Origin: Lachnospiraceae bacterium | GTDB taxonomy: Bacteria > Bacillota > Clostridia > Lachnospirales > Lachnospiraceae | Direction of reading: 5' to 3' | Length of the DNA stretch: 64,000 bases | Assembly (NCBI GenBank): GCA_021202465.1 | Contig: JAJQCZ010000023.1 | Coordinates: 115,092-179,091 of the forward strand | Shown: positions 28,662-36,595 of the stretch, one piece after another | Numbering within the stretch: the stretch's first letter is position 1 | Layout: every line of letters starts with the position of its first letter | Notes under the pieces: model-generated | What the model was told of the DNA's origin: nothing | Seen by the model: the letters and a program-made list of their open reading frames with translations, nothing else | Databases searched by the model: none | Program-made: the position numbers and the translations under genes

Positions 28662-30068
28662 TCACATCCCAAATCCGATCATATAGGCAACGACCATCAG
28701 CACCGCCTGCACCAGCAGCAGGGCGATGAAGACCGGAATGATGAATTTCCACCATTTCCCCACCTTGACGCCTGCCAGTCCGGCCAGAACTGCCGGGAAG
28801 GCCGTGGGCCATACGATGTTGGAGAGACCGTCGCCGAACTGGTACGCCAGAACTGCCATGTCGCGGGAGACGCCCAACAGGTCCGCCAAAGGCGCCATGA
28901 TAGGCATCGAAGTGGCCGCCTGACCGGAGCCGGACGGGATTACGAAGTTCAGGAAGGTCTGCATGATCAGCATGGCGACGCCGCACAGCCAGGAGGGCAG
29001 ATAAGAGAGCGGCAGGGACAGATAATACGCCACGGTGTCGATGATATTTCCGGCCTGCAGGACCATCAGGATACCGCGGGCCAGTCCGATCATCATACAG
29101 GCCATGGCAATCTCTGTAAATCCGCCCGAATACATTTCGCCGATCTTGTTCGGACCCCATCCCATCACGATCGCAGACAGAAGTCCCATAATGACAAAGA
29201 CCGCAGACAGCTCCTCGAAATACCAGCCATAGACCTTCGCGCCATAGACGACGGCAACGACACCGGCGAGAAGGATGCCCAGCACCAGCTTCTCACGCAC
29301 GCCAAAGGGAGCATTCTGTACCGATTCCTCACTCATGGAGATATGATTTTTGTCCCCGTAGGTCAGGCTCTTGGTCGGATCCGCCTGCACCTTCAGCGCA
29401 TAGCGCATGGTCAGGATCGACCCCACCACCAGCATGCAAAAGTGACAGAACAAACGGAAGCCGATGCCGGACATGGTGCTCACCTCGGCAATGCTCTGCG
29501 CCACACCGACTGTGAACGGATTCACGAAAGCGCCCGAGTAGCCCATGCCGGCGCCCAGCGCCACGATGGCCAGACCGACGATGGCATCGAATCCCATCGC
29601 CATGGCAATCCCGGCGAAGACGGGAACGAACGGGAACCATTCCTCGAACAACCCGATGGTCGAGGAACCCATGCCGATGATCAGCATGAAGATGGGGATG
29701 ATGGCCACCCGCATCCTGCCCTTGAAGATCTTCAGGAGGAACGCGACCAGTCCGTTGAAGGCGCCGCTCTTGATGATAATATTAATAGAAGCAAACGAGA
29801 TGAATACAAAGAAGATCACGGAACTGGCATCGCACATACCGTTATAGATCTGCTGAAACATCTCAAACAGGCCGACCGGACTGCTCTCCACCGTGTGATA
29901 AGTCCCCGCCACGGCGACCGTAGTCCCGGCGTCATTGACGACCCGGTCAAATTCTCCGGCCGGAAGCACCCAGGTCAGAAGGGTGCAGATGACAATGATG
30001 CCAAACAACAGCACGTAAATGTGCGGCATCGTGATCTTTTTCTTTTTTGTAGTTTTCTCCTCATTCAT
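28662..30068 (-). CDS. YfcC-family (DcuC-like) membrane carrier
   Basis: 468 residues, about 11-12 membrane helices, with the family features T-W-V-L-P-A-G-E-F near the N-terminus, G-M-G-S-S-T-I-G-L-F-E-E-W and G-S-G-Q-A-A-T-S-M-P near the C-terminus. The YfcC family (PF03606 type) is annotated as C4-dicarboxylate or basic amino acid/peptide carriers; the substrate is not fixed by sequence. It is the last gene of an operon with an M20 amidohydrolase (24 bases upstream) and a DapF-like epimerase, so uptake of an N-acylated or D-configured amino acid derivative is a plausible role. AAAAGGAG precedes ATG 30068. Confidence 0.9.
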   Translation of the reverse strand: MNEEKTTKKKKITMPHIYVLLFGIIVICTLLTWVLPAGEFDRVVNDAGTTVAVAGTYHTVESSPVGLFEMFQQIYNGMCDASSVIFFVFISFASINIIIKSGAFNGLVAFLLKIFKGRMRVAIIPIFMLIIGMGSSTIGLFEEWFPFVPVFAGIAMAMGFDAIVGLAIVALGAGMGYSGAFVNPFTVGVAQSIAEVSTMSGIGFRLFCHFCMLVVGSILTMRYALKVQADPTKSLTYGDKNHISMSEESVQNAPFGVREKLVLGILLAGVVAVVYGAKVYGWYFEELSAVFVIMGLLSAIVMGWGPNKIGEMYSGGFTEIAMACMMIGLARGILMVLQAGNIIDTVAYYLSLPLSYLPSWLCGVAMLIMQTFLNFVIPSGSGQAATSMPIMAPLADLLGVSRDMAVLAYQFGDGLSNIVWPTAFPAVLAGLAGVKVGKWWKFIIPVFIALLLVQAVLMVVAYMIGFGM

Positions 30069-30092
30069 GTACAGGTTTCTCCTTTTGCGTTT

Positions 30093-31289
30093 TTATTTCG
30101 TTTCCGAAGCTTCTGTTCCGGTGAACGCCTTTTCTCCCCTCATTTGCAGATACGACTGATACACCTCCTGCCGGAATGCTTCATCCGTCAGAACACGCAG
30201 AGACAGGCCGGCAATGAGCTCAGCACCCACGGCGATTGCCCGGTGCGCCTTCGGCTTTCTCGTCTCATCGCGAAATTCCGGCGTATGAAGTGCGTACGGA
30301 GTATCGGTGATAGAAAGCAGGGGCTGGATCGTCGGGCAATGGTAGCTGACATTTCCTACATCCGAGGAACCGTTCGGCAGCTGAACCTCCTTGCAGGGCT
30401 GTCCCAGTTTTTCAAGGACCTCTTCAACCTCTTTCTCCAGGACGGGGACCCGCACCATATCGGCGAAATCCTCGAAGCCCTTGCGGAAGCTGACCTGGCA
30501 GTCCATCGCCATCGCCGCGCCGTGGGCGCATTTCATGACGATGTCGTCAAGCTGCTCCAGCTTCAGCTGAGAATCCGAACGCAGCTCCATGCGGATCTCC
30601 GCCCGTTCCGGCAGGATGCTCGGCTGGAAGCCTCCGTCTGTGAACACCGCATTCACATGCATATCCGGCGTGAAGCATTCCCGGCGCGCATCAATCAGAG
30701 CCAGCATCCCCCGGGCAGCCGCCAGCGCACTGTGCGCTTCCCAGGGACCGGCCACGGCATGCGCCGACTGTCCGCGGAATTCCGCCAGGTAACAGCGAAG
30801 ATTCAGCACATCCATATCCGAGGTGCTTCTCTCGCCGCTCCAGCTGTGAATCATCACCGCCAGGGACATCCCGTCGAAGGCCCCCTGCGCCGCCATCCCC
30901 ACCTTGGCGCCGTTCTCCTCCTCGGCCGGGGTACCGAATACATACACCGTTCCCCGGAAGCTGTCCTTCATCTCCGCCAATGCCAGAGCAGCCAGCACCG
31001 ACATCGAACCATGGACATTGTGCCCGCAGGCATGTCCCAGCCCCGGCAGAGCATCATACTCTACCAGAATCGCCGTGGAAGGACCCTCTCCGTTCTTCAG
31101 AACGCCGCGAAATCCGGTCGGATAGCCCAGATAAGGATATTCCACCTCGTATCCGGCCTCCCGCAGGATCTCCACGATCTTTTTGCTGGAGCGAAATTCC
31201 TGATCCGGCAGCTCCGGATGATCCGCCAGATCTTCACTGAGAGAGACAGCCAGGCTATGGTGCTTCTCGATCGCTTCCCTCAGGTTCAT
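30093..31289 (-). CDS. M20-family amidohydrolase (aminoacylase/AbgB-like peptidase)
   Basis: 398 residues. The metal-site residues are visible: H-A-C-G-H-N near residue 90, E-E-E at ~125 (T-P-A-E-E-E, catalytic Glu pair), and a C-terminal histidine in A-L-H-T-P-E-F. The lid domain contains A-E-F-R-G-Q-S-A-H-A-V-A. This is the pattern of M20D amidohydrolases, which release amino acids from N-acyl or p-aminobenzoyl derivatives in the cytoplasm. ATG 31289 has GAGAGGAGG upstream and follows the epimerase stop by 13 bases, so the genes are surely co-transcribed. Confidence 0.9.
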   Translation of the reverse strand: MNLREAIEKHHSLAVSLSEDLADHPELPDQEFRSSKKIVEILREAGYEVEYPYLGYPTGFRGVLKNGEGPSTAILVEYDALPGLGHACGHNVHGSMSVLAALALAEMKDSFRGTVYVFGTPAEEENGAKVGMAAQGAFDGMSLAVMIHSWSGERSTSDMDVLNLRCYLAEFRGQSAHAVAGPWEAHSALAAARGMLALIDARRECFTPDMHVNAVFTDGGFQPSILPERAEIRMELRSDSQLKLEQLDDIVMKCAHGAAMAMDCQVSFRKGFEDFADMVRVPVLEKEVEEVLEKLGQPCKEVQLPNGSSDVGNVSYHCPTIQPLLSITDTPYALHTPEFRDETRKPKAHRAIAVGAELIAGLSLRVLTDEAFRQEVYQSYLQMRGEKAFTGTEASETK

Positions 31290-31302
31290 TTTTTACCTCC
31301 TC

Positions 31303-32085
31303 TCATTCTGAAAATTCCTCCGGTGCAGGCAGCGTCACGCTGCCTCCCAGAGAAGCTGCGACGATCCGGCCCTCCCGGCGCGTCACCTCCGCGGTCAGCG
31401 TCCCCGCCGGCTGAATCAGCGTACAGCGGGAAATTCCTTCCCTCTCCGAACGGCTGAGCGCCGCCGCAGCCGCCAGCGTCCCGGAACCGCAGCTGCCTTC
31501 CCAGACCGTCGTATCCGTGGAAAAGACGCGGACGATCGGCGTCATGCGTCCCTCGGCGCGGTTTACGAAGATCACGCCATAGGCGTCCGGCCGGGTTCCC
31601 CCGGAGAAGAGTTCTTCCACCCGCCGGAAAAAAATGATGTCCGGCGCGACGTTCTCTGCGACAACATGGGAGATTCCCTCCATCTCCACCAGCGTACAGG
31701 GAATGCCGCACACCGTGACCGGACGGATCACCTGAGGCAGCGGCATCTGTGCAAACGCGGTCTGCTCCTGCCAGTCCACCTCCACAGCCACCGGATGGCT
31801 GCAGCCGCTAATCTCCACCGTCACACGGGGCACACATCCCTGCTCCTGCGAGATCATCATACCGAAAGCCCGGGCCGCGTTACCGCAGAACTCGCCGCCC
31901 ATCATTTCCAGGCGTCCGGCTCCGCCCATCACCGGCGGACAGACGAATCCCACCTGCTCCGCACCCCACTGCGGCTGTTCCATCAAATGCGCCGCGAGCG
32001 GCGCCCGGTCCTCCCGGGGAACAGGATCCAGGACGAAGAGCGTGATATTTCCCGCCGGATCGGCTCTGACGATTCTCCATCTCAT
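31303..32085 (-). CDS. DapF-like amino acid epimerase/racemase
   Basis: 260 residues, close to diaminopimelate epimerase length. Both catalytic cysteines of the PLP-independent epimerase fold are present: G-G-E-F-C-G-N-A-A-R and W-E-G-S-C-G-S-G-T. The sequence between them is diverged from canonical DapF and closer to the CntK/histidine-racemase-like branch, so the substrate need not be diaminopimelate. It is the first gene of the operon with the M20 amidohydrolase and YfcC carrier, suggesting amino acid salvage rather than cell-wall synthesis. CAGGAGG precedes ATG 32085. Divergent from the flavodoxin-like gene at 32292, with a ~206-base shared upstream region. Confidence 0.8.
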   Translation of the reverse strand: MRWRIVRADPAGNITLFVLDPVPREDRAPLAAHLMEQPQWGAEQVGFVCPPVMGGAGRLEMMGGEFCGNAARAFGMMISQEQGCVPRVTVEISGCSHPVAVEVDWQEQTAFAQMPLPQVIRPVTVCGIPCTLVEMEGISHVVAENVAPDIIFFRRVEELFSGGTRPDAYGVIFVNRAEGRMTPIVRVFSTDTTVWEGSCGSGTLAAAAALSRSEREGISRCTLIQPAGTLTAEVTRREGRIVAASLGGSVTLPAPEEFSE

Positions 32086-32291
32086 GATATGTGCCTCCTG
32101 ATAATCTCTTTGGCTGAAGCAACGGAAAGTACCCGGATGCCGAAGTCCCGTTGATTATACCACATATGCCGTCTCTATGGCGACAAAAATATCAATTTTC
32201 TTGATTCATCTTCTGTCCTGTGATAAGCTTTACAGGGAAATCCAGCAAAAAACAATGGAATCCAACAAAAACCAGGAGGTATTCTGTCAAA

Positions 32292-32912
32292 ATGAAAGTT
32301 TTACTCTTAAACGGAAGCATGCACCGAAACGGTACGACATACGCGGCCCTGGCCGAAGCAGCCCGGACGCTGGAGGCGGAAGGCCTCGAGACAGAGATTT
32401 TTCAGATTGGACCCGGTCCCATCCGCGACTGCATCGACTGCCGCAAATGTACGGCGGAGGGATGTATCTTCACGGACGACCCGGTCAATGATTTCGTCGC
32501 CCGGGCGAAGGAGGCGGACGGTTTCCTCTTCGGCACACCGGTCTACTATGCACATCCCAGCGGCCGTGTCCTCTCCTTCCTGGACCGGGCGTTTTACTCA
32601 TCCAAGAAAGCCTTCGCCTATAAGCCCGGTGCGGCCGTGGCTGTGGCGCGGCGCGGCGGCACTTCGGCATCCCTGGACGCACTGAACAAATACTTCGGCA
32701 TCACGAGTATGCCGACCGTGGGCTCCTCCTACTGGAATATGGTTCACGGCATGGACGGCGAGGAAGCAAAGCTCGACATTGAAGGAATGCAGACCATACG
32801 CAACCTGGCCCACAACATGGCCTGGCTCATTCGCTGCATCGAGGCGGGGAAAGAGAACGGCGTGCCGCAGCCTGTCATGGAGAAGGGAAACCGGCTGAAT
32901 TTTATTCACTGA
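32292..32912 (+). CDS. NADPH-dependent FMN reductase / flavodoxin-like oxidoreductase
   Basis: 206 residues. MKVLLLNGSMHRNGTT is the phosphate-binding loop of flavodoxin-like reductases (N-G-S-x-x-x-x-G-T). A short Cys motif (C-I-D-C-R-K-C-T-A-E-G-C) follows at about residue 47, as in iron-sulfur-flavoprotein-like members. G-T-P-V-Y-Y-A-H-P-S-G is the second flavin loop. I start at ATG 32292, after AGGAGG, rather than the ATG at 32220 whose extension is not family-like. The substrate is unknown; quinone, nitro- or metal-reduction are the usual activities. Monocistronic. Confidence 0.9.
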   Translation: MKVLLLNGSMHRNGTTYAALAEAARTLEAEGLETEIFQIGPGPIRDCIDCRKCTAEGCIFTDDPVNDFVARAKEADGFLFGTPVYYAHPSGRVLSFLDRAFYSSKKAFAYKPGAAVAVARRGGTSASLDALNKYFGITSMPTVGSSYWNMVHGMDGEEAKLDIEGMQTIRNLAHNMAWLIRCIEAGKENGVPQPVMEKGNRLNFIH

Positions 32913-32976
32913 GCCTGACAGCCAGCCCTGGCGGCAAGCGCCGCGGAGATTTTCCATAGAAAATCACAGAATCTGT

Positions 32977-34695
32977 CTAATCCCCCAGCTTGACGACCAG
33001 CACGCCGTCGATGATTGCAAAGGAGCCTTCCTCCGGGTAGCAGGGCATGGCGGCTACCTCTTCGCTTCCCCGCAGCTCGGTCCACACGGAGGCCTCCGCC
33101 ATGACCGCCGGATTCAGCAGCACATACTCAAAATATGCCTGATAATAATTGCGCGAGGCCTGCCCGGGGACGTAGGCCGAGCGCAGGCCGGTGAGCTGCG
33201 AAAGCGCGGAGAATTCTGACGAACGCTGCAGGACGCTGTTCGGCTTCCCTGCGAAGACCACCGGCGTCTCGCCGGTCACGTAGCCGTCCATTTCTTCCAT
33301 CCGAAGAACGATCCTTGTAAACAGGGACAGGTTCGCCTCCTGCTCCCTGTATTTTTCTGCGTAGGCAGTGTTGGCGAAGCGGACATTTCCCCAGAGGATA
33401 ACCAGGACAAGGAGCGCGGCGGCAGTGCGAAGGCTCCGGCCTTTACTCCCCCATCTTCCATCATTCCAGGGGCCTCGTCCGTCATTCCGGAACCTCTGCC
33501 CATTTCCCCGGGAATCCTGCTCGTATGGCACAGAGTCCTGTTCATACTTCCGGAGCTCCTTTTTATTTTCTCCGGGCTCCTGTTCAAACTCCCGGGATTT
33601 CCATCTTTCCCCTGCCCGCTCCGCCAGCAGCAGCGCGAACAGATACGCCATCCAGAAGGCGTAATGCATCAGATCATGGCTTGTATTATTTGAAAGAACA
33701 TGAGCCACGTTCATTCCCAGCGGAAGCAGCGCCGTCAATACAATCGTCAGAAGCTTTGCACCCAGACTCATCGGGCCAAACAGCAGCTCTCTCAGAAGGA
33801 CGAACAGGATCACCGCAAGAATTCCAACATGAAGAAAAAGCGTCAGCGTCTCCGGAAGAATGGATTTTGTCTGTATCAAATTCGAAAGAGTGCTCGCATA
33901 GGCGCCGAGCAGGCTCTCTCCCCACGCCGCCGGTGACATGGACAACATCCGATCGAGAGAATTATAGCTGCCGGACTGCAGTGAGACGCCGGAGATCAGG
34001 CAGCCTATCTTTAATTCTATGATATACAGAACACCTCCCCCGATCAACATACCAATGCCTTCCCATCCCCTGCGAAAAACTCCCTTCCAGGCCCGCCCGT
34101 CCAGCAGGTCCAGGATTGAAGCCATCAGAATCAGCGTGATCGTCATCGCCAGATAGCTCTGATAAAGTCCGAGGGAAAATGCCAGAAGAAATGCGCCCGG
34201 AAGGAGCCCCCGGCGGCCCCGCCGCCAGAGATACGCCGCCCCTACCGCCAGAAGCATGGCAAACAGATCTGCATCCAGATCATTGATATAGGTGGCTGTC
34301 ACCGCGATCACCGTTATATTAGCTGTAAAAATTCCCGCTGCAAGGAAGGCAATTTTCCGAGATTTTACATCAAACAGTTTCATGACCAGAAAGACTGCCA
34401 TGCCCGTGTACAGAAGCGTCAGCAGACCGACCAGCCACGGCAGCGTGATGAATCCGCGTGTCAGCGCCTGATAAACCGGATAAAGCACCCGCCCCAGGCT
34501 GATCTTCCAGGAGAGTACCCGCATATCGGAGACGAACTCATTCAATGAATCGTGAGAGATCGAATTGTGCAGATACATCGTCCCGTGCGCGGCCAGGCCC
34601 CAGATGAATGTATATAGCAGGCAGCGAAGCAAAAACGGACGGTTAGACTGAAATTTATCCCACAAAATCATTTTCCTCTGATTGATTCGATGCAT
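32977..34695 (-). CDS. GtrII-like multi-spanning membrane protein (glucosyltransferase domain)
   Basis: About 572 residues from ATG 34695, chosen because GAGGAGG precedes it; the upstream ATG at 34773 has no site. At least 11 membrane helices fill the first ~360 residues, with features of the GtrII glucosyltransferase family (PF14264 type): the N-terminal H-D-S-L-N-E region after helix 1 and T-Y-I-N-D-L-D-A-D in an outer loop. A very hydrophilic Arg/Gln/Asp-rich insertion (about residues 362-425, with Y-E-Q-D-S twice) precedes the last helix, followed by a C-terminal extracellular domain. It probably decorates a surface glycan with a polyprenyl-linked sugar. No GtrA/GtrB partner is adjacent. 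Confidence 0.7.
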   Translation of the reverse strand: MHRINQRKMILWDKFQSNRPFLLRCLLYTFIWGLAAHGTMYLHNSISHDSLNEFVSDMRVLSWKISLGRVLYPVYQALTRGFITLPWLVGLLTLLYTGMAVFLVMKLFDVKSRKIAFLAAGIFTANITVIAVTATYINDLDADLFAMLLAVGAAYLWRRGRRGLLPGAFLLAFSLGLYQSYLAMTITLILMASILDLLDGRAWKGVFRRGWEGIGMLIGGGVLYIIELKIGCLISGVSLQSGSYNSLDRMLSMSPAAWGESLLGAYASTLSNLIQTKSILPETLTLFLHVGILAVILFVLLRELLFGPMSLGAKLLTIVLTALLPLGMNVAHVLSNNTSHDLMHYAFWMAYLFALLLAERAGERWKSREFEQEPGENKKELRKYEQDSVPYEQDSRGNGQRFRNDGRGPWNDGRWGSKGRSLRTAAALLVLVILWGNVRFANTAYAEKYREQEANLSLFTRIVLRMEEMDGYVTGETPVVFAGKPNSVLQRSSEFSALSQLTGLRSAYVPGQASRNYYQAYFEYVLLNPAVMAEASVWTELRGSEEVAAMPCYPEEGSFAIIDGVLVVKLGD

Positions 34696-34804
34696 GATGT
34701 TCCTCCTCACGGTATTTCGCATTTTACGGATTCGGGGAAAGCATAGCATGTCAATATAAAGAAAGGGGAGCAATAAAACGAAAGAAAAACCAAAGATAAA
34801 AAAA

Positions 34805-34870
34805 TGTTCCCCGATTAGTGTTGAATATTGGGGAACATTATGGCAATATAATATTCATAATTGTTCCCCA
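34805..34870 (+). promoter_or_regulatory. Palindromic operator and -10 box ahead of the MNT-HEPN pair
   Basis: An inverted repeat TGTTCCCC (34805-34812) / TGGGGAACA (34829-34837), with a third half-site TGTTCCCCA (34862-34870). A TATAAT at 34847-34852 lies between the palindrome and the third half-site. This is the arrangement expected for an autoregulated operon 70-140 bases ahead of ATG 34941. The binding protein is not identified. Confidence 0.5.
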
Positions 34871-34940
34871 AGTGAAGAGACGTAATGCCAGAGAACCCCG
34901 GTAGATTTAAAAAGCTTAACAAAGACAGAGGTATTCGACC

Positions 34941-35231
34941 ATGAAATACAACCTTCCCGAAAGGGTTTTTTATGACATATCATTATTTGCCAAAAAGCAC
35001 AGCATTGAAAAGGTAATACTTTTCGGTTCGAGAGCACGGGGAACCCATACAGAAAGAAGTGATATTGACCTGGCTGTATCCGGCGGCGATTTCGATGGCT
35101 TTTACTGGGATATTCAGGAAAAGACTCACTCGCTTCTGCTGTTTGATGTCATTGATTTAAGCCAGGAAATTTCTGATGAATTGAAGAGCGTCCTGGAAAA
35201 AGAAGGGATTGTCATATATGAAAAAGCTTGA
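34941..35231 (+). CDS. MNT-type nucleotidyltransferase (antitoxin of MNT-HEPN pair)
   Basis: 96 residues, minimal nucleotidyltransferase fold. The active site GSX10DXD is exact: G-S-R-A-R-G-T-H-T-E-R-S-D-I-D. In characterised MNT-HEPN modules this enzyme adds AMP units to a tyrosine of the HEPN toxin and so neutralises it. The downstream HEPN gene overlaps its end by 14 bases. The sequence is AT-rich compared with its neighbours, in keeping with transfer. A palindromic operator lies upstream. Confidence 0.9.
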   Translation: MKYNLPERVFYDISLFAKKHSIEKVILFGSRARGTHTERSDIDLAVSGGDFDGFYWDIQEKTHSLLLFDVIDLSQEISDELKSVLEKEGIVIYEKA

Positions 35232-35628
35232 AAATTTTACGAACTGCTTACATGACCTGAAAACAGCTGATTTTGAACAGACAAACCACGATGTCATTTA
35301 CAGAATGGGAATCATCGGGCAGTTTAATCTTACTTTTGAACTGGCATGGAAGGCTTTGCAGGTGACACTTCGCGTACATGGTGTCGAGAGTGCCGGGACC
35401 GGTTCTCCGCGTGAAATATTACAGCTCGGCTATAAGACCGGATTTATTGACGACCAGAATGCATGGCTGTTAATGCTGAAAAAACGCAACGTCATTGTGC
35501 ATATCTATAATGAAGATGACGCAGGCGAGATGCTGCTCTTAATTCGGGACAGTTTTATTCCGGCTTTTGAAAAACTGGAAAAAACCTTATACGAAAAAAT
35601 TAAAGAGATTGAGGACGATCTTCCATAA
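35218..35628 (+). CDS. HEPN-domain toxin (HI0074/NTase substrate-binding family)
   Basis: 136 residues from ATG 35218, which has AGAAGGG upstream and lies inside the end of the MNT gene. It is all-alpha and matches the HI0074-type family that pairs with MNT proteins. The HEPN RNase motif R-x4-H-x-Y is present as R-N-V-I-V-H-I-Y near residue 93, so both the ribonuclease residues and the tyrosine target of AMPylation are intact. I infer a functional two-gene toxin-antitoxin system. The start at 35209 (TTG) is less likely. Confidence 0.9.
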   Translation: MKKLENFTNCLHDLKTADFEQTNHDVIYRMGIIGQFNLTFELAWKALQVTLRVHGVESAGTGSPREILQLGYKTGFIDDQNAWLLMLKKRNVIVHIYNEDDAGEMLLLIRDSFIPAFEKLEKTLYEKIKEIEDDLP

Positions 35629-35657
35629 ACAAGGAACAAAGTTCTCATAATTGTCAC

Positions 35658-35694
35658 GGCGGGCGGATGGTTCACTCCATCCGCCGCCATTTCG
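35658..35694 (+). terminator. Hairpin terminator after the MNT-HEPN pair
   Basis: GGCGGGCGGATGG / CCATCCGCCGCC hairpin followed by a weak ATTTCGTT tract, 30 bases after the HEPN stop and facing the convergent gene at 35735. Confidence 0.55.
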
Positions 35695-35734
35695 TTACCA
35701 AACACATGGCGAGAGCGCCGCTCCCCTTCCGATT

Positions 35735-36319
35735 TCAGAAGCAGACCTCTTCCTTCCTCTGCTCACATGCGCGGGCTTTCAGATCCCTCTGGAACAGGAA
35801 TTTAAAGACTGTGCGCACCAGCGGCTGAATGAAGAACAGCTGACTGAAGAAGGCGAAGGGGAAGTTGAAGCAGACCAGCTTCAGCCAGTTCGCCAGCAGC
35901 GTCGCCAGATGGAAGCCGCTGTAGTAGAGATAGTAGAAGCAGGCCGCCAGGAAGCTCATGGCCGGGCACATCAGGCCCACAGTAGCGCAGATGATCGCAC
36001 TCTCAAAGATCACCGGGTGCGTCTCCTGCGGATTGAAATTCTTACAGGCAAGCTTAAAGGAAAGAGGGCTTCCCATCAGGCACTCCAGCCCGTAGGCAAA
36101 GCAGAATTCTACGAGGATGACCGCCCAGATCGGCAGCATCCGTCCGAACATATACACGCCGCCCTGCGCCTGAATCGCGTGAAGCACGCTGTCCGCGCCG
36201 TTCACCTCTATGAGCGTCGCGCCATTGATTACATAAAGGCTGTAAAACACATAGGCGTGTACAGTGATCACAACCGTGATCAAAGCAAAGATCATTCTCT
36301 GAAACTGATTTCTAGGCAT
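35735..36319 (-). CDS. DUF2798-like membrane protein
   Basis: 194 residues from ATG 36319, selected because AAGGAG stands 7 bases upstream; the extra 11 residues from 36352 are unlikely. It has about four membrane helices arranged as two similar halves, each opening with a basic stretch, with P-R-N-Q-F-Q-R-M at the N-terminus. This fits the DUF2798 group, common in Firmicutes and of unknown function. It is a single gene followed by the convergent MNT-HEPN terminator. Confidence 0.75.
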   Translation of the reverse strand: MPRNQFQRMIFALITVVITVHAYVFYSLYVINGATLIEVNGADSVLHAIQAQGGVYMFGRMLPIWAVILVEFCFAYGLECLMGSPLSFKLACKNFNPQETHPVIFESAIICATVGLMCPAMSFLAACFYYLYYSGFHLATLLANWLKLVCFNFPFAFFSQLFFIQPLVRTVFKFLFQRDLKARACEQRKEEVCF

Positions 36320-36558
36320 AACAAAACTCCTTTTTGGCCGCAAAAAAAACACAAGCGGCTTCGCTCACTTCCTCTTCAGATACTGTCAACATGATCTCGA
36401 GGTAAAGGTATATATACCCTGAGTAGCATCACATCCGTACCGTAATCAGATTTACGTGCAAAGCACCACTTGTGTCGTTCATGCGTGATTTTCAATTGCC
36501 TGAGAAGTTTACCACAAAAATTTCCAGAAAGTCAAGCGTCTTTTTAAGACCGACTTTT

Positions 36559-36589
36559 GCCGTCTGCAGCCCCCTGATCTGCAGACGGC
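36559..36589 (-). terminator. Strong hairpin after the Na/Pi cotransporter gene
   Basis: A perfect 11-base stem (GCCGTCTGCAG / CTGCAGACGGC) just after the stop at 36596. No U-tract follows directly on the minus strand, so it may be a processing or attenuation hairpin rather than a classic terminator. Confidence 0.4.
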
Positions 36590-36595
36590 CGGGAT

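Noticed and set aside
29343..31457. 704-residue plus-strand ORF across YfcC, amidohydrolase and epimerase
   Set aside because: It spans three genuine minus-strand genes with family motifs; GC-rich DNA keeps the antisense frame open.
36320..36595. Riboswitch or small gene in the gap between the DUF2798-like and Na/Pi genes
   Set aside because: Apart from the hairpin at 36559-36589, I see no conserved structure, ribosome site or open frame worth reporting.
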